64,000 nucleotides of DNA from Alphaproteobacteria bacterium (GTDB lineage Bacteria; Pseudomonadota; Alphaproteobacteria; Rs-D84). The notes beneath the pieces were generated by a model. That model was not told the DNA's origin. It worked only from the letters and a program-made list of their open reading frames with translations, and made no database searches. Made by a program: the position numbers and the translations under genes. This document shows, one piece after another, positions 8,671-16,900 of this stretch (position 1 is its first letter; every line of letters starts with the position of its first letter). The DNA lies in NCBI GenBank assembly GCA_017650505.1, contig JAGCET010000001.1, positions 1-64,000 of the forward strand, written 5' to 3'.

Positions 8671-9219
8671 TTATTTTCGTTTGGGTTTGTATATAATATG
8701 CTTTTGGTTTACATAATCTTGTAAAATATTTTTACCTATTTCGGGTTCTATATTTCCGTATACAGTGATTTTTCGGCGTTTGAATTCTTTCAACCAATCG
8801 GGTTTAAATCCTTCATCAAAACCGGTGATGTTTTCAACATCGCGGGATAATACGCCGAAATAGACATTCTTGATTCCCGACCACATAATTCCGCCAATGC
8901 ACATCATACATGGTTCTGCGGTTATGTATAATGACAGGTTGCGTCCCGATAAATCATAGGTCTTTAATATCTTTTCCGATTCGTGTATAGCATTCATTTC
9001 TGCGTGATTATGACTGCATCCGCCTTTTATCACGGTGTTCGCAGATTTTGCCACCAAATGGCCGCGCCCATCATAAATTGCGGCCAAGAAAGGTCCGTGT
9101 CCGCGTGCAATGTATTTTGGTAATTCGTCATATAAATTCAGAATGATTTTTTTCGCGCGCCTAAGTTTTGCGTCGTCAATCTTTTCATTTGCAATGATGG
9201 CGTTGGCATTTTTCTGCAT
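8671..9219 (-). CDS. guanine-deaminase-like cytidine/deoxycytidylate deaminase family protein
   Basis: 182 residues from the ATG at 9219, chosen because AGGGGGA lies just upstream; an in-frame ATG at 9276 lacks a site. Zinc-site motifs are complete: HAE in HNHAEMNAIH and PCMMC in TAEPCMMCIGG. GFDEGF in the C-terminal part matches guanine deaminase (GuaD) rather than tRNA adenosine deaminase TadA. The reaction would be hydrolytic deamination of a purine base in the cytosol. The C-terminal tail is lysine-rich. It is a lone gene in the accessory block. Confidence 0.75.
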   Translation of the reverse strand: MQKNANAIIANEKIDDAKLRRAKKIILNLYDELPKYIARGHGPFLAAIYDGRGHLVAKSANTVIKGGCSHNHAEMNAIHESEKILKTYDLSGRNLSLYITAEPCMMCIGGIMWSGIKNVYFGVLSRDVENITGFDEGFKPDWLKEFKRRKITVYGNIEPEIGKNILQDYVNQKHIIYKPKRK

Positions 9220-9325
9220 AGCATTCCCCCTGGTATTATCGTTGCATATTGTACAATTTATCGCCATAATAAACAAGTCGATTGTGTGGCGGCAAAGCGC
9301 GAGTTGAAAAAATGAATTTTTTCCC

Positions 9326-9353
9326 TTGACTTTTTATTTTTTTGTGTTATATT
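9326..9353 (+). promoter_or_regulatory. promoter for the 9383 gene
   Basis: TTGACT at 9326, a 16-nt T-rich spacer ending TTTGTGT, and TATATT at 9348. It is almost identical to the promoter at 50781. Confidence 0.65.
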
Positions 9354-9382
9354 TATGTGTGTAGAAAACAAAAGGATAGAAA

Positions 9383-9772
9383 ATGAGAAGAGTAAACAAA
9401 GGTGACAGATTTTTAACGATAATCGGTTGGACATGTGCTGGGATTGGGGCTGCTGCTACCACTATTTTAGCTATGCTAACAGTTATGTTTTTGACTGATG
9501 ATGATCGTGATGCATTTGATATTGCTTATGGATGCGTGGATGGATTGGGTACTCTTTGGGCGGCCTGTGGCACCCTTTTTTCTGCATACTGTGCTACATC
9601 CATAAGCCGCGAAAGTTCTGTTAGAGTTGGTGGAAAACGTAAGCATAAAAAATGTGAAGTCAAGGCAGGTAATCCGTCTATTGCAACCGCGGAGACCACC
9701 TATGGGGCTGTAAAACAAGCAGAAAGAGAAGTAATATTACGTTTCAGTAGTTGGTTTTTTAATAAAAAATAG
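9383..9772 (+). CDS. small membrane protein, unknown
   Basis: 129 residues with two predicted membrane segments (about 12-37 and 48-72), connected by an acidic DDDRDAFD loop. The basic C-terminal tail contains KRKHKKCEVK and is probably cytoplasmic or surface-facing. The ribosome-binding site AAAGGATAG and a good upstream promoter support expression. No family recognised. A weak inverted repeat (AACGGA/TCCGTT) follows the stop. Confidence 0.6.
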   Translation: MRRVNKGDRFLTIIGWTCAGIGAAATTILAMLTVMFLTDDDRDAFDIAYGCVDGLGTLWAACGTLFSAYCATSISRESSVRVGGKRKHKKCEVKAGNPSIATAETTYGAVKQAEREVILRFSSWFFNKK

Positions 9773-9836
9773 AGAACGGATATATTGTTTCCGTTTGCGG
9801 GAATCTTTAAGTGTGGTGTGTGGGCGAAACGCGAGT

Positions 9837-10172
9837 TTATCTCCAATTATGTATTTCCTGGCTGTAATACATTATTTGCTTTTTCTTCATTTTCGCATAG
9901 TCTACTTCACATTGAGTTACTTCATCAACGACACCATTTGTATCCATAACTAATATTGCCGACGATAAATTTATCTTCATACGTTGCGCATCGACTAAAT
10001 GACCTATGTCTGAGGCTGTAAACATACCCCCCATAGGTGGATGTTTTATAAACGGAATAACTGGTGTTAAAACACAATATTTCCCAGAACAAGTCATTCG
10101 TTCGGCAAGATATGTGATTTCTGATTCCCACTTAAACGGGTCACCACATATTGTTATTATTGTAATTGTCAT
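9837..10172 (-). CDS. DUF4406 / nucleoside 2-deoxyribosyltransferase-like protein
   Basis: 111 residues. The sequence starts with the strand TITIITICGDPF. It ends with SSAILVMDTNGVVDEVTQCEVDYAKM, split here as AILVMDTNGVVDE and CEVDYAKM, a pattern typical of the phage- and plasmid-associated DUF4406 branch of the nucleoside deoxyribosyltransferase-like fold (conserved Gly, Asp/Asn and E in the E..YA helix). The role of these proteins is not settled; nucleotide binding is likely. The gene is followed immediately by a GCGAAACGCGAGT motif that is repeated after the isochorismatase-like gene. Confidence 0.55.
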   Translation of the reverse strand: MTITIITICGDPFKWESEITYLAERMTCSGKYCVLTPVIPFIKHPPMGGMFTASDIGHLVDAQRMKINLSSAILVMDTNGVVDEVTQCEVDYAKMKKKQIMYYSQEIHNWR

Positions 10173-10247
10173 AATTTTTCCTTTGTTGGGCGCATTGTAA
10201 TATAATTATTTGTAAATACAATAATTTTTTATTTTTATTTTAAAGTT

Positions 10248-10298
10248 GGTTCGAAAGTGTGTTTAAAAAGATAAAAAATCGAAATTTGACTTTCGAAC
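10248..10298. repeat. 51-bp direct repeat, copy 1
   Basis: Identical to positions 11000-11050 except one base (G versus T near the right end). Its ends are perfect 10-bp inverted repeats, GTTCGAAAGT and ACTTTCGAAC, so the unit can form a hairpin with an A-rich 30-nt loop. The two copies bracket the isochorismatase-like gene. Confidence 0.9.
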
Positions 10299-10387
10299 TC
10301 GTGAAACTATTGGAAAATATGAGAATTTTTGCTCTTGTTCAAAATCTGTTTAATGTGGTTGTGGTTGTTAAGCGAAACGCGAGTCAG

Positions 10388-10828
10388 TTATTTGATATTT
10401 TTTATGCCTATATTTCGTTTTAACAGTTCCATAGCCATGTTGTGTAATTCTTGGGTTTCGCTATAACAGTAATCCTTTAGTATTATGGGCCTAATATTAT
10501 TTTCTATTAAGTCCATGGCTGTTTTATAAACACCTGCATCTGTATCAAATCCGCAAATATGTATTTCATCAAATTTTTTCATTTCAGGTAAAAAGGCAGA
10601 AAATATTATTTTATCATATACAATTGCGCCATCTTTTGGTGTAAAGGCAAGTTCCGGATTTTCAAAACCGTTCCAATCCAAAAATTTCAAAAGTGGTGAA
10701 TTTGTGTTATTAAACTTTGCCACATAAACAGTATCATATTCATATTGTAAGTTTTCAACTTTCTTTACTAGTTCTGGTTTAGAAATTGCGGATTTTTGTA
10801 CATCGATTATCAACAATGCTTTTGGCAT
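10388..10828 (-). CDS. isochorismatase-fold protein lacking the catalytic cysteine
   Basis: 146 residues, at the short end for cysteine hydrolases of this fold. The N-terminal LLIIDVQ with Asp9 and the Lys in VYDKIIFSAF (Lys73) fit the Asp-Lys-Cys triad. At the position of the catalytic cysteine (usually TDxCV) the sequence reads TDAGV, with Gly99 encoded GGT where TGT would give Cys. As read, the enzyme would lack the nucleophile. It may be a non-catalytic binding protein, a recent inactivation or a sequencing error. It lies between two 51-bp repeats. Confidence 0.75.
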   Translation of the reverse strand: MPKALLIIDVQKSAISKPELVKKVENLQYEYDTVYVAKFNNTNSPLLKFLDWNGFENPELAFTPKDGAIVYDKIIFSAFLPEMKKFDEIHICGFDTDAGVYKTAMDLIENNIRPIILKDYCYSETQELHNMAMELLKRNIGIKNIK

Positions 10829-10892
10829 ATATAAACCTCTTAGTCCGATGTAAGTGTAACATAGTTGTTTTTAACATGCTATATATTTTTGC

Positions 10893-10974
10893 CAGCACAC
10901 CCCACAACCATCCGCCTTCGTTAAAACTACGGCGCGACTTCGCATTGAACAGTGATGTTAAGCGGGGTGTGTTG
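10893..10974. repeat. palindrome-flanked intergenic element
   Basis: Arms CAGCACACCCC (10893) and GGGGTGTGTTG (10964) pair over 11 positions with one G-T wobble. Inside, 10908-10938 matches, with a few differences, the segment that forms the 3' end of serS (51455-51484): CCATCCG, CTTCG, CTACG, CGCGAC. Confidence 0.75.
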
Positions 10975-10999
10975 TTATTGTAAATCTAACATTTTTACA

Positions 11000-11050
11000 G
11001 GTTCGAAAGTGTGTTTAAAAAGATAAAAAATCGAAATTTTACTTTCGAAC
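11000..11050. repeat. 51-bp direct repeat, copy 2
   Basis: 50 of 51 bases identical to 10248-10298, same orientation, with the same GTTCGAAAGT/ACTTTCGAAC terminal inverted repeat. It lies directly left of a hairpin-rich, non-coding stretch. Confidence 0.9.
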
Positions 11051-11058
11051 TGGAAAAA

Positions 11059-11285
11059 TTGCGCACGGATTGGCTCGGTCGGCTTTGCCGACACTACGCG
11101 CAACCCGTGACGATTTGGCTACGCCTTGCTTGCCAAATCTACTTGGTTTCGATTTTCTGGAATTCGCACGAGACCTTGATAAACAATAACCAACCGCTGG
11201 GCAAAAACTCTATTAAAAATATCCGTTTTTGCACGGTTGCTAATTGTTCATCTGCGTATTGGTGCTGCGGCTATCGCCTCGCACC
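11059..11285. other. non-coding stretch with several strong hairpins
   Basis: TTGCGC (11059) pairs with GCGCAA (11098) and encloses GTCGGC-TTT-GCCGAC (11078-11092). GATTTGGC (11112) pairs with GCCAAATC (11132). A GGTGC...GCACC hairpin with an inner GGC/GCC spans 11261-11285. No plausible gene spans this region. It may be a structured RNA, or decayed repeat elements. Confidence 0.5.
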
Positions 11286-11300
11286 CATCCGTGCGCCAAG

Positions 11301-11329
11301 AAAATTAAAAAATGCCCCGTTGGGGCATT
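11301..11329 (-). terminator. terminator of tRNA-Gln
   Basis: On the minus strand, AATGCCCC, loop AAC, GGGGCATT, followed by a T-rich tail. It lies 10 bp after the tRNA 3' end. Confidence 0.85.
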
Positions 11330-11338
11330 GTTTAATTT

Positions 11339-11412
11339 TGGTTGGGGCGTACGGATTCGAACCATAATAAAGAGAACCAAAATCTCTTGTCCTACCATTA
11401 GACGACGCCCCA
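11339..11412 (-). tRNA. tRNA-Gln (anticodon TTG) with encoded CCA
   Basis: 74 nt on the minus strand. The acceptor stem TGGGGCG pairs with CGCCCCA. The D arm is GTCT-AATGGTA-GGAC, the anticodon stem AGAGA/TCTCT with loop TTTTGGT (TTG at 34-36), and the T arm TATGG-TTCGAAT-CCGTA. The discriminator base is A, followed by a genomically encoded CCA. A strong terminator follows. The AT-rich accessory block lies immediately downstream of its 3' end, the usual side for island insertion. Confidence 0.95.
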
Positions 11413-11480
11413 AAGGTACGTTGATTATAGACGTATTTCGGTGTTTTGCAATAATAAAATAAATTTTTTCATTTTTGGAC

Positions 11481-11508
11481 TTGATTTTTAATCGTTAAAA
11501 ATTATAAT
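11481..11508 (+). promoter_or_regulatory. promoter of the MarR-efflux operon
   Basis: TTGATT at 11481, a 16-nt spacer, TATAAT at 11503; the MarR ATG is 33 bp further. TCGTTAAAAATTATAATGA overlaps the -10 and is a plausible operator area, but no clear MarR palindrome is visible. Confidence 0.65.
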
Positions 11509-11540
11509 GATTTTTGGTTTTAATAAATAGGAGTGTAGTA

Positions 11541-11990
11541 ATGGTTCGTAAAGAATTGGTTAGTTTGTTAGAGCAGAATATTTTGTTGTTTGCCAAATTG
11601 TCCGAGCGTATAAATCGCGCCCAGGTGAATTTTGGTGAATATTCCCGAACCCAGGCCCAGTTGCTGATTCGGTTATACCTTGGGGGGCGGACGCGGTTAA
11701 AGGATTTGGCGGCACGTGAATTTGTGCCGGCACCGAACCTGTGTGCGGCATTTCGCAAAATGGAACGTGATGGTGTCGTGATGCGCGCGGTTGATGAAAA
11801 CGACCGCCGAAATACGTGGTATTCGGTGACTGAACACGGTGCGGATATTGCGCGTGGTTTTATAAATATGTGGCACCAGGCAATAGGGGTTATATTCAAA
11901 GACATAGATAAAGAAGATGAAGAATCACTGATTCAATCATTCAAAACTATGAATAATATTTTGGTAAAAATGGGGGACAAAAATGCGTAA
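11541..11990 (+). CDS. MarR-family transcriptional regulator
   Basis: 149 residues from the ATG at 11541, preceded by TAGGAGTG; a TTG at 11514 in the same frame lacks a site. The winged-helix core is visible as TRLKDLAAREF, then NLCAAFRKMERDGVVMRA with the wing DENDRRNTWYSVTEHG, whose D-x-R-R is the MarR hallmark. It heads an operon with TolC, adaptor and RND genes and overlaps the TolC start by 8 bp. It therefore probably represses this efflux operon and its own transcription in the absence of a ligand. Confidence 0.85.
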   Translation: MVRKELVSLLEQNILLFAKLSERINRAQVNFGEYSRTQAQLLIRLYLGGRTRLKDLAAREFVPAPNLCAAFRKMERDGVVMRAVDENDRRNTWYSVTEHGADIARGFINMWHQAIGVIFKDIDKEDEESLIQSFKTMNNILVKMGDKNA

Positions 11991-13326
11991 ATTTTTTGCA
12001 ATTGTTTTAGCGCTATACAGCGGATTTTCCTGTATAGACGTATTTGCGATGGATTTGTCTTTGGATGCGGCGGTGCAAAAAATTGTCGCAGAATCTAATG
12101 ATTTGAAAAAGGCCGATGCCAATTTGAAAAAGGCCCAGGCTTCATTGGATGTTGCGAATTCTGCACGTTGGTTCAATATCGAAGGTACGGCGACGTATAT
12201 GAACCTAATAAATGTGGAAAAACCGTTTGATTCGTATAATGTGCAATTGCCGCCGGAAATTGGAGGCCTGATTCAGCAAATAGCCGCAAACAGCGGTGCC
12301 AATATGTCGATGCCATCGCGTATAGATGTTCCGGACAATATCTTTATGGCGGGTGTGACAATTACTCAACCAATATATACTTTTGGAAAAATCGGAAATG
12401 CGGTGGATAGTGTTCGCAGTGCAATCAAGATGAGTGAATATAGCAAAGAGATGGTTCGGCGAGAGGTTAAATATGCCGCAATAGATATGTATTGGACCGC
12501 AAAAATGACTGACGATATCGTAAAAATTGCCAAGCAAAATTTGGATGATGCGGTAAAGGCAAAAAAAAGCCTGACCAATGCCGGACGTGCCAGCAGGGGA
12601 AATTTGGTTAAAATCGAATCGGATATCGCAACAAAAGAAATAAATTTATCTGATGCGGAATTTAACCGTGATACCGCGCACAGAATGTTAAAAATCTTGG
12701 CGGGTATAGATGTAGATGAACCGTTGAATTTGACCGATGATTTTCCGGAAAACTTTCCGGAAATGTCGGCGAAAAAATTGGATGATACGCCGGAATGGCA
12801 GGTTCTGAATCAGCAAGTAAAAATGTACGAGGCCAAAGCATCTTCGAATCGCGCGAATGGATATCCGACACTGGCGGCGGTCGGGGCCTATGATTATGTG
12901 ACGATGCATACGGATTTTGAAAAAACTTTTAATTCAAACGCTGCCCAGGCGGCATATTTGGGGTTGGCGTTAAAGGTGCCGATATTCAGTGGTGGTGTAA
13001 ACAGTGCGAATGCAACGGTTGATGCAATGAATGCCGAAGCGGCCCGCCAAGATTTGGACAAGTCTAAAAAGGTTACGTCCGAAAAGTATGCAAATGCGAT
13101 AAAGCAATATAACCATTTGTGTGAAAACCTAAAAGGTTTGGAAAATGCACGCAATTTGGCGGCCAAAGCATACGGTTTTTCCCGTGACCGATTCGCCGCA
13201 GGCCAGACATCGGCGGTTGAATTGGCAGATGTTTCGGCGGGACTGTACCAATTAGATATGGCGTTGTTGAATGCAAAATACAAGATTTTAATGTCGGCCG
13301 AAACGGTAAAAAAATTGGGTGAATAA
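11983..13326 (+). CDS. TolC-family outer-membrane efflux protein
   Basis: 447 residues with a signal peptide ending near IDVFA (about residue 22). The OEP architecture shows as two tandem halves of long amphipathic helices (LKKADANLKKAQASLDVANSA begins the first; EAKASSNRANGYPTLAAVGA, cut here at EAKASSNRANGYPTL, begins the second) linked by strands such as GVTITQPIYTFGK and GLALKVPIFSGG. These TQPIYTFG and VPIFSGG signatures are diagnostic for TolC-like proteins. It would form the outer-membrane exit duct for the pump encoded downstream. Confidence 0.88.
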   Translation: MRKFFAIVLALYSGFSCIDVFAMDLSLDAAVQKIVAESNDLKKADANLKKAQASLDVANSARWFNIEGTATYMNLINVEKPFDSYNVQLPPEIGGLIQQIAANSGANMSMPSRIDVPDNIFMAGVTITQPIYTFGKIGNAVDSVRSAIKMSEYSKEMVRREVKYAAIDMYWTAKMTDDIVKIAKQNLDDAVKAKKSLTNAGRASRGNLVKIESDIATKEINLSDAEFNRDTAHRMLKILAGIDVDEPLNLTDDFPENFPEMSAKKLDDTPEWQVLNQQVKMYEAKASSNRANGYPTLAAVGAYDYVTMHTDFEKTFNSNAAQAAYLGLALKVPIFSGGVNSANATVDAMNAEAARQDLDKSKKVTSEKYANAIKQYNHLCENLKGLENARNLAAKAYGFSRDRFAAGQTSAVELADVSAGLYQLDMALLNAKYKILMSAETVKKLGE

Positions 13327-13328
13327 TT

Positions 13329-13928
13329 ATGAAAATATTTGGAAAAGATTTCGAAGATAAACGGGTTAAAAAATTTATCTATACAGCGGTTTTGGCTGTA
13401 TTGGCGATTTGGTTTGTATATCGTTTTGTTATGGTTGCGGTTGAATGGCGTATGGATGTTTTTAATCCGATTCGTGCCACGGCGATGAATGGAATTTTGG
13501 TCGACAGTGTTGTTGTGCATCGTGGTACAGGTACAGTGGAAATTCCATTAGATGTTAAAAACAATCGTGCGTATGTCGCGCCTTCGCGTCGTGGTCAATT
13601 CAAGGCTGGGCAAAAAATAGGTGCGGGTGAAATTATTTCTGTATCATCGAGTCTTGATTTGGATTCAGGAATGTACGTTGTGCGCATACGTGGAGTTGAT
13701 GATGGGTTAAATATGGTGTCTGTGTCAACCGATGGGTTGTGTGTGCCGGCGTATGCAGTGCGTGATGGTGTTGTGATGATTGTTGATGATGGGGTTGCGG
13801 TCGCGCGAAATGTTCGGGTTGAAAACCAGGATTCATCCATTGCGTGTGTGTCGGATGGATTGAATGATGGCGATAGGGTGATTTTGTCCAAGGTGGCAAG
13901 TGGTGCCAAGGTGAGAGTAGAACAATAG
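13329..13928 (+). CDS. short periplasmic adaptor (membrane-fusion-protein-like)
   Basis: 199 residues with one N-terminal membrane anchor (about 16-36). The remainder is beta-rich and ends with DGDRVILSKVASGAKVRVEQ, a pattern typical of the membrane-proximal end of HlyD/AcrA adaptors (DGxxVxxxxxxGxxV). RND adaptors are usually 350-400 residues with a lipoyl domain and an alpha-hairpin that reaches TolC. No heptad-rich hairpin is visible. Its position between TolC and RND genes makes adaptor the natural assignment, in a reduced form. Confidence 0.55.
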   Translation: MKIFGKDFEDKRVKKFIYTAVLAVLAIWFVYRFVMVAVEWRMDVFNPIRATAMNGILVDSVVVHRGTGTVEIPLDVKNNRAYVAPSRRGQFKAGQKIGAGEIISVSSSLDLDSGMYVVRIRGVDDGLNMVSVSTDGLCVPAYAVRDGVVMIVDDGVAVARNVRVENQDSSIACVSDGLNDGDRVILSKVASGAKVRVEQ

Positions 13929-13945
13929 TTACAAGGGGGTATGAC

Positions 13946-16900
13946 GTGTTAAAGTTCTTTATCAAACGGCCGGTGACGACGATTATGTTTGTGTTGCTGT
14001 TTGTGGTGTTGGGGTTGGTTTCTTATCCAAAAATGAATGTTGAACGTACGCCGGCATTGGACTTTCCAATGGTGACCGCAACATTTATATATCCCGGTGC
14101 CGCACCCGCCGAAATAGAATCCCAAGTTATAAAAAAAGCCGAAGACGCAATGTCCCAGGTCCCAGAGTTAAAAAAACTTACGTCCCAGGCATTTGAAAAT
14201 GGCGGATATGTGATGGCGGAATTTAACCTTGGGGTGAATGTGAATGATAAAGCCAGCGAGGTTAAATCCAAGATAGACGCATTGGCGTCTGAATTTCCAA
14301 CAGATTTGAAACAACCGGTTATAGAAAAACTGAATCCGTTGCAGACTTCGGTGGTTGATGTTGTCTTGCGTGGTGCCGAATTGCGTGATTTACAAGAATA
14401 TGCCGATAACATATTGTCTAATAAAATCACGGCCATAAATGGTGTGTCCAGTGTGTCGATATTTGGTGGTGAAAAGCGTGCAATACGTGTTGCGATGAAT
14501 CCAGAATCTATGGCGGCATATGGGGTCACGATTATGGATGTTGTGACGGCGATGGGTGCAAATAATTTGAATGTACCCGGTGGAAAAATCGAAGTCGGTG
14601 CGGATTCTTCGAATGTTCGTTTTATTGGTGAGTTTGAATCGGTGGATGCAATTAAAAATTTGCATATAACAACTGCCGAAGGACAAAAATTTAGACTGGA
14701 TGATATTGCGACGGTGACGGATGCGGCGCGCGATTTGGATACGGGTGCGCGTTTCAATGGTGAATCTGTGGTTATTGCTTCTGTGGTCAAGGCCTCCGAT
14801 GGTAATGCGATAAAAATATCGCGCGCATTGAATAAAAAATTGCCGGAATTTAATGCAGATTTGGCATCGCGTTTGCCCGGTGCAACGATGGAGATTATTT
14901 CTGATTCGTCCATTGCGGTGTCAAATGAAACGTCCAGTACTATCAACGGTATTATATTGGGCATTATATTTACAATTATCGTTTTGTTGGCATTTACCCA
15001 GAATTGGCGTTCAACGATTATTGCGGGTGTTGTGATACCGGCATCATTGGTTGCGGGCTTGTTCTTGGTCGATGGCAGTGGTTTTACGATAAACGCAATG
15101 ACGTTATTGGCGTATTCTTCGGCATTGGGTACATTGGTGTCGAATGCGATTATTTTAATTGAATCGGCTTTGCAAGAAATGCGCGGTGGAAAATCACCAG
15201 AAGATGCCGCAATTGACGGAACAAAAAAAGTCGCTGTTTCGGTTTTGGCGGGTGTTGGAACAAATGTTGTGGTGTTTTTGCCGTTGGCATTTATGGGTGG
15301 AATTGCCGGTAAATTTATGATGCAGTTCGGTATGACTGTTGTGTATTTGACGTTATTTTCGTTGCTGTTTTCGTTCACTTTGACGCCAATGATGATTGCA
15401 AAAATATTGCGTGTGATTCGGGTAAATCGTGTGGCGCAAACGGATAAGAAAAAATCGCCGATGGAAAAATGGTTTGCGTACCAATACAAACATTCGGGGC
15501 GTGTGATATTGTTCGCAGTATTGGCATTGTTTGCGTCGTCAGTTCTGATGCAATTTACCGGGAATGAATTTAGTCCGGCAACCGATGCAAATGAAATAAA
15601 TATTACTGCGCGCGCGCCAATGGGTGCTACGTATGAAAAATCACAATATGTGGCAAAAAACATAGAAGATGTTTTATTCAAATTCCCTGAAGTAAAATCT
15701 ACATCGGTAAAAATGGGTGAACGTGGATTGCAAAACATATCGGTCAAAATAAAATTGGTGGACCGTGCGAAACGCCGTGCAACGGATAAAGAAATTGCGC
15801 GTCGTATGTTGCCTGAATTGTCCAAAATTCCAGATGCAGAAATTCAAATAAGGGCGGGCGAGGGTGTTTCGTCGTCTATATCGGCCGATATTGTTTTGAA
15901 TATATATGGAGAAGATGATGCGTTGCGGAATGAATACGCGACCGCGGCATTGAATGCAATAAATAATATCTCTGAAGTCCAAACGGCCGTTTTGGCGCAA
16001 CAAATGCCAGGTGATGAAATTCGATTCGTTCCGGATCCGAACAAGATGGATTTTTGGGGAATCAAGAATTCTTATGCGGGTGCGACATTGCGTACCGCGC
16101 TGTATGGAAACGATACATATAAGTATAAAGAAAATGGCGAAGAATATCCGATAATTTTGGAATTTGCAAAACCATTCAAAGGGCGAACAATGTTCGATAA
16201 TGTATTTGTAAATTCGCAAAAAGGTATGGTTGCGTTGTCCCAAATTGGTGATGTAAAAACACAAACTGCGACCCCAAATATAAATCGTTTGGATAAAAAT
16301 CGCGTCACAGAAATAGATATAAATATCGGTAAATCGACCAGTGGGCCGGTTCAGACAAAGATTGTAAAGGCATTGGATAAAATGGATTGGAAAACCGGGT
16401 ATGGATACAGTTTTGGTGGTATGGCCGAAATTCAGACAGAAACAACCGGTGAAATCGGCAAGGCATTTTTGTTGGCGACGATTTTGACATTTATGTTGTT
16501 GGCCGCGATATTGAATTCTTGGATACATCCGTTCACGATTGCTACGTCCATTATCACAAGTTTTGCCGGAGTATTTATATTGTTATTCTTGTCGGGGGCG
16601 TCAACAAATATTGGTGCAATGATGGCGTTTGTTATGTTGGTTGGTTTGGTTGTGAATAATAATATTCTTGTGTTGGAACCAACAATAAATCGGATAAATC
16701 ATGGGCAAAACCTAAAGGTTGCGTTGTGGACCGAATTGAACGCGAAAAAGAACATGGTGTTGATGACATCTATTGCAGTTATGGCGGGTATGTTGCCACA
16801 ATTGTGGAGTGCCGACGGTATGAAGTCTGCGATGGCGGCGGTTATGATTGGCGGAATGTTGGCATCACTGATATGGACATTTACTTTAACACCGGCACTG

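Noticed and set aside
10248..11050. 51-bp repeats as integron attC sites
   Set aside because: attC sites need an outer RYYYAAC...GTTRRRY arrangement. Here the ends are GTT at the left and AAC at the right on either strand, and no integrase is present.
10248..11050. 51-bp repeats as a CRISPR array or tRNA fragments
   Set aside because: Only two copies about 700 bp apart with a gene between them, and no cas genes. The GGTTCGAA start resembles a tRNA T-arm, but the rest does not fold as a tRNA.
4692..11412. Complete integrative element next to tRNA-Gln
   Set aside because: No integrase, transfer or replication genes, and no repeat of the tRNA 3' end was found to the left, so only a possible remnant is reported.
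14023..15825. 600-codon open frame antisense to the RND permease
   Set aside because: Lies entirely inside a well-recognised gene, has no family motifs and no start signals; it results from the codon bias of the sense strand.
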